Below are positions 33,190-41,368 of a stretch of DNA of 64,000 nt, piece by piece. The notes beneath the pieces are model-generated. The model ran no database searches. It worked only from the letters and a program-made list of their open reading frames with translations, and was not told the DNA's origin. How positions within the stretch are numbered: the first letter of the stretch is position 1; the number at the start of each line of letters is the position of its first letter. This stretch comes from SIG603 sp963589785 (GTDB lineage: Bacteria; Bacillota; Clostridia; Oscillospirales; Acutalibacteraceae), in NCBI GenBank assembly GCA_963589785.1, contig CAVAMJ010000005.1, positions 1-64,000 of the forward strand. Direction: 5' to 3'. The position numbers and the translations under genes are program-made.

Positions 33190-33212
33190 AAAACTAAATA
33201 ATCTAAACAAAG

Positions 33213-33254
33213 AGACAATCACGCAAAATTAGACAAGCGTGATTGTCTTTTTTT
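33213..33254 (+). terminator. Intrinsic terminator of the redox module
   Basis: Perfect 12-bp stem AGACAATCACGC (33213-33224) / GCGTGATTGTCT (33237-33248), then TTTTTT. Confidence 0.92.
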
Positions 33255-33407
33255 GCTTTAAAAGCTAAAAATTCTAGAAAAAAGTGAAAAAATAAAATTG
33301 CTAAATTGTGCGTCAGCGTATTTGCTCGCAGGAAAATAAAAACATATTGTTAAAATTTCACAATAATTATGCTTATGCTATAGATATATTGTTAAAGCTG
33401 GAACTTT

Positions 33408-33440
33408 GAGGTAAAAAATTGATAATACTTTTTTGACCTC
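33408..33440 (+). repeat. Inverted repeat with A/T tracts
   Basis: GAGGT plus A6 (33408-33418) faces T6 plus GACCTC (33429-33440). The hairpin would be mostly A-T with a GC base and a one-base bulge. It may be an operator or leader stem. Confidence 0.4.
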
Positions 33441-33472
33441 TTAGGAGCGGATTTGTGTTAAGGAGAAAAATA

Positions 33473-33496
33473 ATGTCATTATTGAGTACTGTTTGA
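33473..33496 (+). CDS. Possible seven-codon leader peptide
   Basis: ATG to TGA encodes MSLLSTV and is preceded by AAGGAGAAAAATA, an excellent ribosome site. It lies about 140 bases upstream of the oxidoreductase gene. It could be a translated leader or a chance frame after a strong Shine-Dalgarno sequence. There is no obvious regulatory codon run. Confidence 0.25.
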   Translation: MSLLSTV

Positions 33497-33556
33497 GTCA
33501 ATTTGAAAGAAGTGTAAACAAGCCGAAATTGCTAAAATATAAGCGTAACAAGCAAA

Positions 33557-33593
33557 GTAACTGTTAAAAATAAATAAGTGAAAAGGCAGTTAC
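33557..33593 (+). promoter_or_regulatory. Inverted repeat, possible operator
   Basis: GTAACTG (33557-33563) and CAGTTAC (33587-33593) form a perfect 7-bp inverted repeat 43 bases before the oxidoreductase start. It may bind the AraC-type regulator encoded at 37873 or form an RNA stem. Confidence 0.35.
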
Positions 33594-33635
33594 AAAACAT
33601 TATACATTTATATTTTATATAGGGAGGAAACTATA

Positions 33636-34739
33636 ATGGCAAAATTAAAGGTAGCAGTTATCGGCTGCGGCGGAATCGCAAACCAGAAGCATTTCCCGGC
33701 ACTCAAGAACAATTCTGATCTTAACGAGATCGTAGCTTTCTGCGACATCATCATCGAGCGTGCTGAGAAGGCAGCTGCAGAGTTTGGCGTAGAGGGCGCA
33801 CAGGTAACAGCAGATTATCACGAGGTTCTCGCTAACCCTGAGGTTGAGGTTGTTCACGTATGTACACCTAACGTTGCTCACAGCGAAATCACAATCGCAG
33901 CTTTTGAGGCTGGCAAGCATGTTTACTGCGAGAAGCCAATGTCTCACGACACAGCAGAGGCTGAGAAGATGGTTGCAGCTTGGAAGAAGTCCGGCAAGCA
34001 GTTCACAATCGGTTATCAGAACCGTTTCCGTCCTGAGGTTCAGAATCTTCACGCAGCTTGCGAGAAGGGCGATCTTGGTGACATCTACTACGCAAAGGCA
34101 CACGCTGTAAGAAGAAGAGGCGTTCCTACATGGGGCGTATTTATGGATAAGGCTGCTCAGGGCGGCGGACCACTCATCGATATCGGAACACACGCACTTG
34201 ACATCACACTTTGGTGCATGAACAACTACGACATCGACAGCGTTTCCGGTTCTGTATTCTACAAGCTCGGTGGTTTACAGCAGGCAACAGAGGGCAACCT
34301 CTTTGGACCTTGGGATCCTAAGACATATGAGGTTGAGGACTCTGCAGTCGGTTTTGTTAAGATGAAGAACGGCGCTACAATCGCTCTCGAGGCTAGCTGG
34401 GCACTCAACATTCTCGAGTCCAGAGAGGCTTCCACAACACTTTGCGGTACAGAAGCAGGTGCTGAGATCCACTCCGGTATGAGCTATGGCAAGAACGAGC
34501 TCATCTACAACCGCGGCAGAAACGGTCAGCTCATGGAAGAGACAATCTCTCCTGTCGGCGGCGTTGCATACTTCGGTGGCGGCGGCGGAGAAGAGGGTAC
34601 TGTTGATAACAGACAGTGGCTCGAGGCTATTCAGAACGGAACACAGCCGCTTGTTAAGCCTGAGGAAGCTCTCGCAGTTACTAAGGTTCTCGACGCAATC
34701 TACAAGTCTGCAAAAGAAAACAAAGAGATTAAGTTCTGA
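33636..34739 (+). CDS. Gfo/Idh/MocA oxidoreductase, DgpA-like glycoside 3-oxidase candidate
   Basis: 367-residue NAD(P)-dependent oxidoreductase. The Rossmann domain starts VAVIGCGGIA, the conserved E99-K100-P101 is in YCEKPMS, and the substrate domain has D182 and H186 in LIDIGTHALD, the usual catalytic pair. The next two genes look like beta and alpha subunits of a C-glycoside deglycosidase. In known gut systems (DgpA with DgpB/DgpC) a Gfo/Idh/MocA enzyme oxidises the sugar C3 hydroxyl before cleavage of the C-C bond, so I propose that role. AGGGAGG precedes the ATG. Codon use is strongly GAG/AAG biased, suggesting high expression. Confidence 0.85.
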   Translation: MAKLKVAVIGCGGIANQKHFPALKNNSDLNEIVAFCDIIIERAEKAAAEFGVEGAQVTADYHEVLANPEVEVVHVCTPNVAHSEITIAAFEAGKHVYCEKPMSHDTAEAEKMVAAWKKSGKQFTIGYQNRFRPEVQNLHAACEKGDLGDIYYAKAHAVRRRGVPTWGVFMDKAAQGGGPLIDIGTHALDITLWCMNNYDIDSVSGSVFYKLGGLQQATEGNLFGPWDPKTYEVEDSAVGFVKMKNGATIALEASWALNILESREASTTLCGTEAGAEIHSGMSYGKNELIYNRGRNGQLMEETISPVGGVAYFGGGGGEEGTVDNRQWLEAIQNGTQPLVKPEEALAVTKVLDAIYKSAKENKEIKF

Positions 34740-34772
34740 TTTACATACTGATTTAGTAAAGGAGAAAACAAA

Positions 34773-35204
34773 ATGGGATTTGCAATGCGCATGAATTTTG
34801 TTGACGTCGTTGTTAGCGACAGCCTCAAAAATTACTATGTAGACGGTAAAAAAATGGGATATAAGTTTGACATTCGTCTAAGCTACTACAGAGGACATTT
34901 TCTTTCCGTTATAGATGAGTTTAAGGTTAAGGTCGACGACTTCGAGGTTCCGACCGAGAGAATTAAATTCTGCATCAACGGTAAGGAGTTTAGCCCGGTT
35001 GAGTTTGACAAGTGTTACACTGAGTTCTGGCAGGTTATCGAGCCTGCTACAATTAAGGTTATCTATCCGGGTGGACTTCCTGAGGGAGAGCACAAGGTAG
35101 ATGTCACCTTATTCTTCCGCTCACCGTATATGCCGATAGGCCCCGACCACAAGTATATGCCTGTTGACAGTTGCGGAAGCAAGACAATGACTATCACAGA
35201 TTAA
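34773..35204 (+). CDS. C-glycoside deglycosidase beta subunit (DUF6379-like)
   Basis: 143-residue all-beta protein resembling the DUF6379/C-glycoside deglycosidase beta subunits (DgpB, DfgB, CarC type). Recognisable parts are LSYYRGHFLSVIDEFKVKVD near residues 30-50, the KFCINGKEF segment and the VIYPGGLPEGEHKVDV turn. The beta chain caps and shapes the active site of the TIM-barrel alpha chain. The adjacent gene 13 bases downstream is the expected alpha partner. The call rests on remembered family patterns plus gene order, not on a search. Confidence 0.8.
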   Translation: MGFAMRMNFVDVVVSDSLKNYYVDGKKMGYKFDIRLSYYRGHFLSVIDEFKVKVDDFEVPTERIKFCINGKEFSPVEFDKCYTEFWQVIEPATIKVIYPGGLPEGEHKVDVTLFFRSPYMPIGPDHKYMPVDSCGSKTMTITD

Positions 35205-35217
35205 GGAGGAAAAGAAG

Positions 35218-36201
35218 ATGTCTAAAGTTAAAACAGGTATTACTTTATTTTCACTCGGTACTCCTTATCTTAAGGGAGAGCTCGACCTCGAGGGCGTAAT
35301 CCGCACAGCCGCAGAGCTTGGTGCTGAGGGCTATGAGATTGTTGCTTCACAGATGATTCCTTCCTATCCTTTCGTTTCTGACGAGTTTGTAGAGTTCATT
35401 AACAAGTGCAAGGAAAAGTACGGAATCGGCCCGATTTGCTACTCTGCAAATATGGACAGAGGTATGCTAGGGGACAGAGACCTCACAGAGGACGAGATGG
35501 TCGCAAGAGCTATCACAGATATTATTTCTGCTAACAAGCTCGGCTGTACTGTTATGAGAGAGCAGTATCTTCTTTCACCTCACGGTTTAGCAAGAATTGC
35601 TCCTTATGCAGAGGCTTATAACGTTCGTGTAGGTATTGAGATTCATAACCCTGAGAGCCCGATCACACAGTCTATTCTCGACTATGTTAAGGTTATCGAG
35701 GAGACAGGCAGCAAGTACATCGGATTTGTTCCTGACTTCGGATGCTTTGCTACAAAGCCTAACAAGCCCTATTGGGACAGAGCTTTGGCAGCCGGTGCAA
35801 CTGAGGAACAACTCAATAAGTGTGCTCAGCTTCGTTATGACGATGTTCCAATGGACGAGGCAATGAAGATTATGGCTCCTGACTTCGAGAAGTGCCCTGC
35901 ACTCATCGGTACACTCAACAGCATGTATGGCTTCGTTCAATTCAGAAAAAGCTGCACAGCAGAGCTTGAGGGACTCAAGAAGATTATGCCTTACTGCTTC
36001 GAGATGCACGGCAAGTGCCACTATGTAGACGAAAATCTTCACGAGCCGGCTATTCCTTACGAGGAGATCATCCCTGTTATCGCTGAGTCTGATTACGATG
36101 GATTTATTGTTACTGAGTATGAGGACGAGGGCGGTTACGATGCAATCGAGCAGACAACACGCCATGTTGCAATGGTAAAAAAATTACTCAATCAAAACTG
36201 A
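35218..36201 (+). CDS. C-glycoside deglycosidase alpha subunit (sugar isomerase/AP endonuclease fold)
   Basis: 327-residue TIM-barrel protein of the xylose isomerase-like/AP endonuclease 2 superfamily. Likely divalent-metal ligands are E141 (in VGIEIHNPES), D173 (in FVPDFGCF), H264 (in FEMHGKCHYV) and E300 (in FIVTEYEDEGG). Nearby H143 and H268 are candidate acid/base residues. In DgpC, DfgA and CarB the alpha subunit of this fold deprotonates a 3-oxo-glycoside and releases the aglycone. Without the neighbouring beta subunit it would only be called a sugar phosphate isomerase/epimerase. GGAGG precedes the ATG. Confidence 0.82.
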   Translation: MSKVKTGITLFSLGTPYLKGELDLEGVIRTAAELGAEGYEIVASQMIPSYPFVSDEFVEFINKCKEKYGIGPICYSANMDRGMLGDRDLTEDEMVARAITDIISANKLGCTVMREQYLLSPHGLARIAPYAEAYNVRVGIEIHNPESPITQSILDYVKVIEETGSKYIGFVPDFGCFATKPNKPYWDRALAAGATEEQLNKCAQLRYDDVPMDEAMKIMAPDFEKCPALIGTLNSMYGFVQFRKSCTAELEGLKKIMPYCFEMHGKCHYVDENLHEPAIPYEEIIPVIAESDYDGFIVTEYEDEGGYDAIEQTTRHVAMVKKLLNQN

Positions 36202-36226
36202 TTAAATCATTAGATTGTTTGACATG

Positions 36227-36264
36227 AAAAAAGGCACATACGACGCTGCCACATCGTATGTGCC
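36227..36264 (-). terminator. Minus-strand intrinsic terminator after the alpha subunit gene
   Basis: Perfect 11-bp stem GGCACATACGA (36233-36243) / TCGTATGTGCC (36254-36264). On the plus strand it is followed by CCC and no T tract. On the minus strand it is followed by six T (36232-36227), so it would stop antisense transcription. For plus-strand mRNA it may act as a stabilising hairpin. Confidence 0.65.
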
Positions 36265-36353
36265 CCCGTAATGGGATGATACTGGAGTAATTTTACAACC
36301 ATAATTATTTTAATTCCATTACCGAATTCTGTCAAGCGAGTATTGGAGGAAAA

Positions 36354-37724
36354 ATGGATATTTCACAAAAGAGGCTTTCGAAGCTCACGTTATTAGCCTA
36401 TGGTTTAGGCGACTTTGCAAGTAATTTATGTTGGACATTTATCGGTAGTTATCTATCGGTTTTCTATACTGACGTAGTCGGAATGGCTCCGGCCGCCGCT
36501 TCTGCTATCATGCTTATAGCTAAGATTTGGGACGGTGTCAACGATCCGATGTTCGGTGCAATCGCTGAGCGTACCAATACCAAAAAGGGACGTTTCCGCC
36601 CGTATATTTTCTACGGCGCACCGATTCTTGCTTTACTTTCCGTTCTCGCTTTCACAACAGTCGGCAGCGGCAAGGCTGCTATCATCTACGCAGCTGCAAC
36701 TTACATCGGCTGCGGTATGGCATACACAGTTGTTAACCTTTCCTATGGTTCACTTTCAACTGTTATGACATCAAACCCGGAGGATATCGCTCAGCTTAAC
36801 AGCTGGAGAATGATGGGCACAAATTTAAGTTCTGTTCTTCTCAATGCTATCACAGCTCCGCTTCTCATGAAGTTCTCAGGCGGTTCCTCATCTTACACAA
36901 CAGGTGCTTACCTGAAGGTTGCTATTATCTTTGCTGTATGCGCGTTACCTCTTTTCTATTTCGTCTATGCAAATTGCAAGGAGACAATCAGACCTTCAGC
37001 TTCAGCTACAAAGGTTTCTGTCGGAACGAGCATTAAGACCGTTATCTCTAACGGACCTCTCATGCTGGTGTTCTGCATTCAGCTTCTCGCCATGACAGCT
37101 TTCTTCGGCCGTATGGGCGTTGTTATCTACTACCTCATGTATAATGTTCAGAGATTCGACCTAATCGCTGCATTTATGTCACTTCCTTCCTTATGTACGG
37201 TAGTAGGTATCTTCGCTACAAAGAACTTTACTACAAAGATCGGCAAGAAGAAAATGGCTGCAATCGGCTACATCGGAGCTGCCGCATCGCTCATTGCTAT
37301 ATATATCGTCGGTAAGACAGCAGGATACACAAACATTCCGCTTCTTCTCGTTCTGCACTGCGCATACGGCTTCTTCTGCTTCTCATTCCCGATTCCAATG
37401 GCTATGGTTCCTGATGCTATCAACTATCAGGAGAACAAGACAGGCGTTCGTTCCGATGGAATTTCCTATGCAACAGTTTCTCTCTCCACAAAGTTTGGTT
37501 CTGCATTCGGCGTTTCCGGTGCTCTCCTTGTTATGGGTGCAGTCGGATATGTTGCTAATACTCAGCAGACTGCAGAGGCACTCAACGGTATTAACTTAAC
37601 AGTTAACCTTATTTTCGGTATCATGTATCTTTTGTGCCTCATTCCGCTCGCAATTTATCCGCTCAACGAGAAGAGATCTAACGAAATTCTTGAGAGCTTA
37701 AACAAAAAGCGTGCAGAAAACTGA
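36354..37724 (+). CDS. GPH-family symporter of the C-glycoside locus
   Basis: 456-residue glycoside-pentoside-hexuronide symporter with about twelve membrane helices. The AKIWDGVNDPMFGAIAERT segment carries the family cation-site Asp residues, and KKGRFRPYIFYG is the loop after helix 2. It is more divergent from the other two GPH proteins of the window than they are from each other. It lies 152 bases after the deglycosidase alpha gene, past a hairpin, so expression may be tuned separately. Likely cargo is the intact C-glycoside or a related glycoside. GGAGGAAAA precedes the ATG. Confidence 0.9.
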   Translation: MDISQKRLSKLTLLAYGLGDFASNLCWTFIGSYLSVFYTDVVGMAPAAASAIMLIAKIWDGVNDPMFGAIAERTNTKKGRFRPYIFYGAPILALLSVLAFTTVGSGKAAIIYAAATYIGCGMAYTVVNLSYGSLSTVMTSNPEDIAQLNSWRMMGTNLSSVLLNAITAPLLMKFSGGSSSYTTGAYLKVAIIFAVCALPLFYFVYANCKETIRPSASATKVSVGTSIKTVISNGPLMLVFCIQLLAMTAFFGRMGVVIYYLMYNVQRFDLIAAFMSLPSLCTVVGIFATKNFTTKIGKKKMAAIGYIGAAASLIAIYIVGKTAGYTNIPLLLVLHCAYGFFCFSFPIPMAMVPDAINYQENKTGVRSDGISYATVSLSTKFGSAFGVSGALLVMGAVGYVANTQQTAEALNGINLTVNLIFGIMYLLCLIPLAIYPLNEKRSNEILESLNKKRAEN

Positions 37725-37760
37725 TAATTATGTTAAAATAATACTACACACCTAACCATA

Positions 37761-37817
37761 CACTTATAAGCTAACCGACAGGGGTTTTGAAAAAGAAAAC
37801 CTCTGCCGGTTAAAGTG
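37761..37817 (+). promoter_or_regulatory. Large leader hairpin before the AraC-GH39 regulator
   Basis: Inner stem TAACCGACAGGGGTTTT (37772-37788) / AAAACCTCTGCCGGTTA (37796-37812) with one mismatch and one G-T. An outer stem CACTT (37761-37765) / AAGTG (37813-37817) encloses it. There is no T tract, so it is not a simple terminator. It lies 55 bases before the start codon. Confidence 0.45.
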
Positions 37818-37872
37818 CTATGTACGGTTGAAGTTCACTAGGGGAAATAAGATGTGGTAACGGAGATTATTT

Positions 37873-40296
37873 ATGCGAGGACACAGTAAAGAAGAAAAGC
37901 TTCAGGTAGAAGTGCTAAGCGAAACGCACGAAAACGAGCAAATTCATCAGGATATTGAGCTTTTGTTTGTTCTAGAGGGAGAGCTTGACGTAACTGTCGG
38001 TGAGCAGTTAACTCACATGGGCTTTGAGGATATCCTTGTTATTAACGCAAACAAGAGACACAGCATGAAGGGAACGGAAAACGTCCTTTATGTGAGATTA
38101 TTCATTAATTATCAGCTTGTCAGCGATATTTACGCAAGCAGCGACATTATGTTTTGGTGTGATTCCACTAAAGGTAATAATGAGCGCTATGACGAACTTA
38201 GGGATACTCTCAAAAAGCTTCTCAATCATTTTCTGAGCACAAGGGGAACGGTTGCGGATTTCGGCCATATTGCGCTTTGCTACCGTGTTATGGATTTGCT
38301 TTCTGTTCACTTTTTAGTGCGTACGGGCGGCAAGGAAACAGAGGACGATAAGACGAATTTCGAGAACCGAATGACCCAGATTAACAATTACATTCTGGCA
38401 AACTATGAAAAATCAATAAGCCTCAGTGACCTTGCAAAGCTGCTTTACCTTTCCGAGGGTTATCTTTCAAGATTTTTCAAGAAAAACTACGGAATGAGCT
38501 TTCTTTCTTATGTGACCAACATAAGACTTTATCACGCTATGGACGATTTGCTCTATACGGAGCATCCCATAACAAGAATTGCATTTGATAACGGTTTTTC
38601 TAATGTAGGTGTGTTCAATAAGGCTTTTAAGAGCACCTACGGTGAGACGCCGTCAGTTTTCAGAAAGAATGCCTCGAAGACTGCAGAAAATTCTGATCTC
38701 AGTGAAAATGATAAGCTTATTGAAGAGCGTCTTGAAAATTACCTTCGAAATAACGGCGTGCGTCAAGAGGAACAGCAGTCTAAGGGCAACGAAGATACTG
38801 TCTTTTCTGCTGTTAACTATGAGGAAACAAAGCCCAGCTGGAATGATATGATTAATGTCGGCTCTGCTGACGATCTTTTAAAGTCGGAGATAAGAGAGCA
38901 TATTATTTTGCTAAAGGAGACTCTTGGATTCAAATATGTAAGATTTTGGAGTCCGTTTACCAAATCAATGCTTATTGATGTCCACACGGAGGACGGAAGC
39001 TTCAACTTTTCGAGACTTGATAATATTCTCGATTTTCTCATGGAACATGACCTAAAGCCGCATATCGAAATCGGAATGAAGCCGAGGCGAATTCACGAAA
39101 ATATAGAGCACGCTCTCATATTTGAACAGGGGGACGATATTTATCCCGGAGATGAAAAGTGGAAGGGCTTTTTGAGCAGATGGATAAGTCATCTCGTTCA
39201 TAGATACGGCAGAGCGGAGGTTTCTGATTGGCGACTGGAGCTTTGGTTCAGAGAGCGTGAAAAATGGTCGGCTAAGGATGTGGATGACTACTTAGAACTT
39301 TTTGATATTACATATGAGCAGGTTCATGAAAAGTGTGACGGTATAAAACTCGGTGGCTGCGGATTTAGACTTGACCGCCTTGCAAAGCTTCAGGATGAGA
39401 GGTTCATCGAGAAATGGTCGAAGAAAAAGCACTTGCCCGATTTCTTCTCATGTCTTTACTTTGCTTACGAAAGAGGCGCACACGATGAGGATATTTACAG
39501 CAAGCGGATCACTGATAACGAAGGATTTCTCCATGCACTTGAAAAATTCAAGAAGCTGATACCGAATAATTCAGCGGCAAAAATTCCTGTTTATTTCACG
39601 GAATGGAATCTGACGATTTCAGACAGAAATTATATAAACGACAGTTGCTTTATGGGCGCATATGTCGTCAAAAATATTGTAGATCTTTACGGCAAGTGCG
39701 AAAGCCTCGCATTCTTCCAGGGAAGTGACCGTTTCTCGGAGTTCTATGACTCGGGAGATATGCTTCACGGCGGAACGGGCATTTTGACAAGGGACGGAAT
39801 TTTCAAGCCCTCAGGCTTTGCGTTTGATTTCTTTAACAGATTATTCGGCGGATACCTCGGAAAAAGCTCAAATTGCCTTGCAACAACAGACGGACATGAT
39901 AATTTCGGTATAATCTGTCATAATCAGAAGAAGCTAAACTACAATTATTATTTCACTGCCGAAAATGATGTCGACAGGGAGAATATCTGGAAATACTTTG
40001 AGGACAGAGATTCTCTGGAGATTAAAATAAACCTCACCGATATAAAGAACGGCATCTATCAGATGAAGGTATACAGCATTAACGAGAACAACGGAAGTGT
40101 GCTCGATGTTTGGCGTGAAACGGAATACGAAAAGGAACTTACAAGAAACGACATTAAGTATTTCCGCCGTGTCTGCGAACCTAAGCTGAGAATACAGAAA
40201 ATTAAAGCTGAAAATAGCATTCTCAAGGTGAACCTAAGCTTAGCACCAAATGAAATAGCATTTATCCGTCTCAAGCTGTTTTCGGAAACGTTATGA
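37873..40296 (+). CDS. AraC-family regulator fused to a GH39-like domain
   Basis: 807-residue three-part protein: cupin sensor (about residues 1-95), AraC double helix-turn-helix (about 180-272, with LSDLAKLLYLSEGYLSRFFKK) and a C-terminal GH39-type TIM barrel plus beta domain (about 330-807). The expected W-x-x-E-x-W-N-E-P acid/base motif reads W453-RLELW-F-R-E, so the usual acid/base Glu position is R460, with E461 next to it. The nucleophile-type E577 in YFTEWN remains. It may sense a glycoside without cleaving it. It probably regulates the preceding deglycosidase and transporter genes. GGAG precedes the ATG. Confidence 0.85.
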   Translation: MRGHSKEEKLQVEVLSETHENEQIHQDIELLFVLEGELDVTVGEQLTHMGFEDILVINANKRHSMKGTENVLYVRLFINYQLVSDIYASSDIMFWCDSTKGNNERYDELRDTLKKLLNHFLSTRGTVADFGHIALCYRVMDLLSVHFLVRTGGKETEDDKTNFENRMTQINNYILANYEKSISLSDLAKLLYLSEGYLSRFFKKNYGMSFLSYVTNIRLYHAMDDLLYTEHPITRIAFDNGFSNVGVFNKAFKSTYGETPSVFRKNASKTAENSDLSENDKLIEERLENYLRNNGVRQEEQQSKGNEDTVFSAVNYEETKPSWNDMINVGSADDLLKSEIREHIILLKETLGFKYVRFWSPFTKSMLIDVHTEDGSFNFSRLDNILDFLMEHDLKPHIEIGMKPRRIHENIEHALIFEQGDDIYPGDEKWKGFLSRWISHLVHRYGRAEVSDWRLELWFREREKWSAKDVDDYLELFDITYEQVHEKCDGIKLGGCGFRLDRLAKLQDERFIEKWSKKKHLPDFFSCLYFAYERGAHDEDIYSKRITDNEGFLHALEKFKKLIPNNSAAKIPVYFTEWNLTISDRNYINDSCFMGAYVVKNIVDLYGKCESLAFFQGSDRFSEFYDSGDMLHGGTGILTRDGIFKPSGFAFDFFNRLFGGYLGKSSNCLATTDGHDNFGIICHNQKKLNYNYYFTAENDVDRENIWKYFEDRDSLEIKINLTDIKNGIYQMKVYSINENNGSVLDVWRETEYEKELTRNDIKYFRRVCEPKLRIQKIKAENSILKVNLSLAPNEIAFIRLKLFSETL

Positions 40297-40321
40297 AAAT
40301 AAAAATTTAATATTGACAAAG

Positions 40322-40350
40322 AAAAAGCTCGCATTTCTGCGGGCTTTTTT
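40322..40350. terminator. Terminator between converging genes
   Basis: 12-bp stem AAAAAGCTCGCA (40322-40333) / TGCGGGCTTTTT (40338-40349) with a TTTC loop. A and T tracts allow it to work for both the AraC-GH39 and the MerR genes. Confidence 0.9.
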
Positions 40351-41127
40351 TCATGCCTTGATTTGGAATTCAAGAACAACCTTGTCGTATTTATAGGTGT
40401 TAGGTGACATACAGGAGATGATTACATTTGTTGTTTCGGCTTCAAAAAGCTTTGGCGGAAATACGGAAAGCGGGTCGGAGTGAGTTTCTCTCGGCTCTTG
40501 AAAGCAGAGATAATTTCCCTCGTCAAATTTGAGCACCTTATCAGACGAATTTGGCAGTACCTCGAGGAACATTTTTGAGGAAGAGAATATACCGTTGTGA
40601 AAGGTGGAGATTATCCCATGGGGGAACGACGCCTGAAGCTTGTTTTCTTTGGCAAGATTAAAAAGCTCGCTCAATTTCTTTTCGTAGGTTTTGGCACTCA
40701 TTTTCGGTTCGCAGTCGATTGTTATTGCATATCGCTCAAAGATAAAACGAGAATAGTAGCCCTCTCTTCCTAAGAAAGAACGCTGGGCGTTAATGTGCTG
40801 TAAGGTTCGGTCGATAGAATTGAGGTTCGATTCTATTTTCTTTATTTTTTCTGTAGCGAGCTTTTTGCCGGCTTTTAATAGCTTTTCAAATTCAAGCCGA
40901 TTGTCGCTGTCAACATAGTTTTTCAAGTCCTTTAGCGGTATGCCTAAATCTACACACAAAATAATGGTATCGAGTATCATTATCTGCTCGAGAGAATAAT
41001 AACGGTATCCTGTTTCGGGGTTTGTGTAGGCGGGAATCAGTATTCCAAGCTTTTCGTAGTAACGCAGTGACTGCACATTCACATTTCTGATTTTAGCGAC
41101 AGCGCCGATTGAAAGAAGATTATCCAT
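40351..41127 (-). CDS. MerR-family regulator with GyrI-like effector domain
   Basis: 258-residue MerR-type activator. The N-terminal winged helix (LSIGAVAKIRNVNVQSLRYYEKLGILIP, then TGYRYY) is typical of the BmrR/TipA branch. A dimerising helix covers about residues 75-120, and the C-terminal part (about 125-258) looks like a GyrI-type drug-binding domain. It is divergent from the MATE exporter at 41369, whose promoter has the overlong 19-base spacer that MerR proteins distort. It should therefore activate that exporter on binding a drug or metabolite. Confidence 0.9.
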   Translation of the reverse strand: MDNLLSIGAVAKIRNVNVQSLRYYEKLGILIPAYTNPETGYRYYSLEQIMILDTIILCVDLGIPLKDLKNYVDSDNRLEFEKLLKAGKKLATEKIKKIESNLNSIDRTLQHINAQRSFLGREGYYSRFIFERYAITIDCEPKMSAKTYEKKLSELFNLAKENKLQASFPHGIISTFHNGIFSSSKMFLEVLPNSSDKVLKFDEGNYLCFQEPRETHSDPLSVFPPKLFEAETTNVIISCMSPNTYKYDKVVLEFQIKA

Positions 41128-41238
41128 AAAATCACCAAATCTAATAGAATAAGAGAGTTTATGAATTTATTTTAAGCTTCAGATTTCAACAAGTCAATAT
41201 TTAAGCCAAATTTTGAAAAAATAATTTTTAAATTTCTA

Positions 41239-41269
41239 TTGACTCTATGATTATCATATAGTTTATACT
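41239..41269 (+). promoter_or_regulatory. MerR-type promoter of the MATE gene
   Basis: TTGACT (41239-41244), a 19-base spacer instead of 17, and TATACT (41264-41269). The spacer holds a palindrome around ATGATTATCAT. This is the hallmark of MerR-controlled promoters. Confidence 0.85.
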
Positions 41270-41368
41270 CATCATTGAAAAGAACAATCGCTAAGAAAAA
41301 TCGATTGAAATTAGCTGAAATCAAAAGATTTCGCAAGAAAAGAAGTTTAACTTACGGAGGTAAACGAA

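Larger units (their letters stand above)
33190..33635. other. Long leader region before the C-glycoside locus
   Basis: About 445 bases without a long ORF. After the terminator at 33213-33254 it holds an inverted repeat with A/T tracts (33408-33440), a seven-codon ORF with an ideal ribosome site (33473-33496), and a GTAACTG/CAGTTAC inverted repeat (33557-33593). This looks regulatory. Confidence 0.5.

Noticed and set aside
33645..34193. 182-residue antisense ORF in the oxidoreductase gene
   Set aside because: It is a long shadow frame produced by strong GAG/AAG codon bias in the sense gene, with no ribosome site.
35587..36165. 192-residue antisense ORF in the deglycosidase alpha gene
   Set aside because: Same codon-bias artefact. 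The sense protein has a complete metal site.
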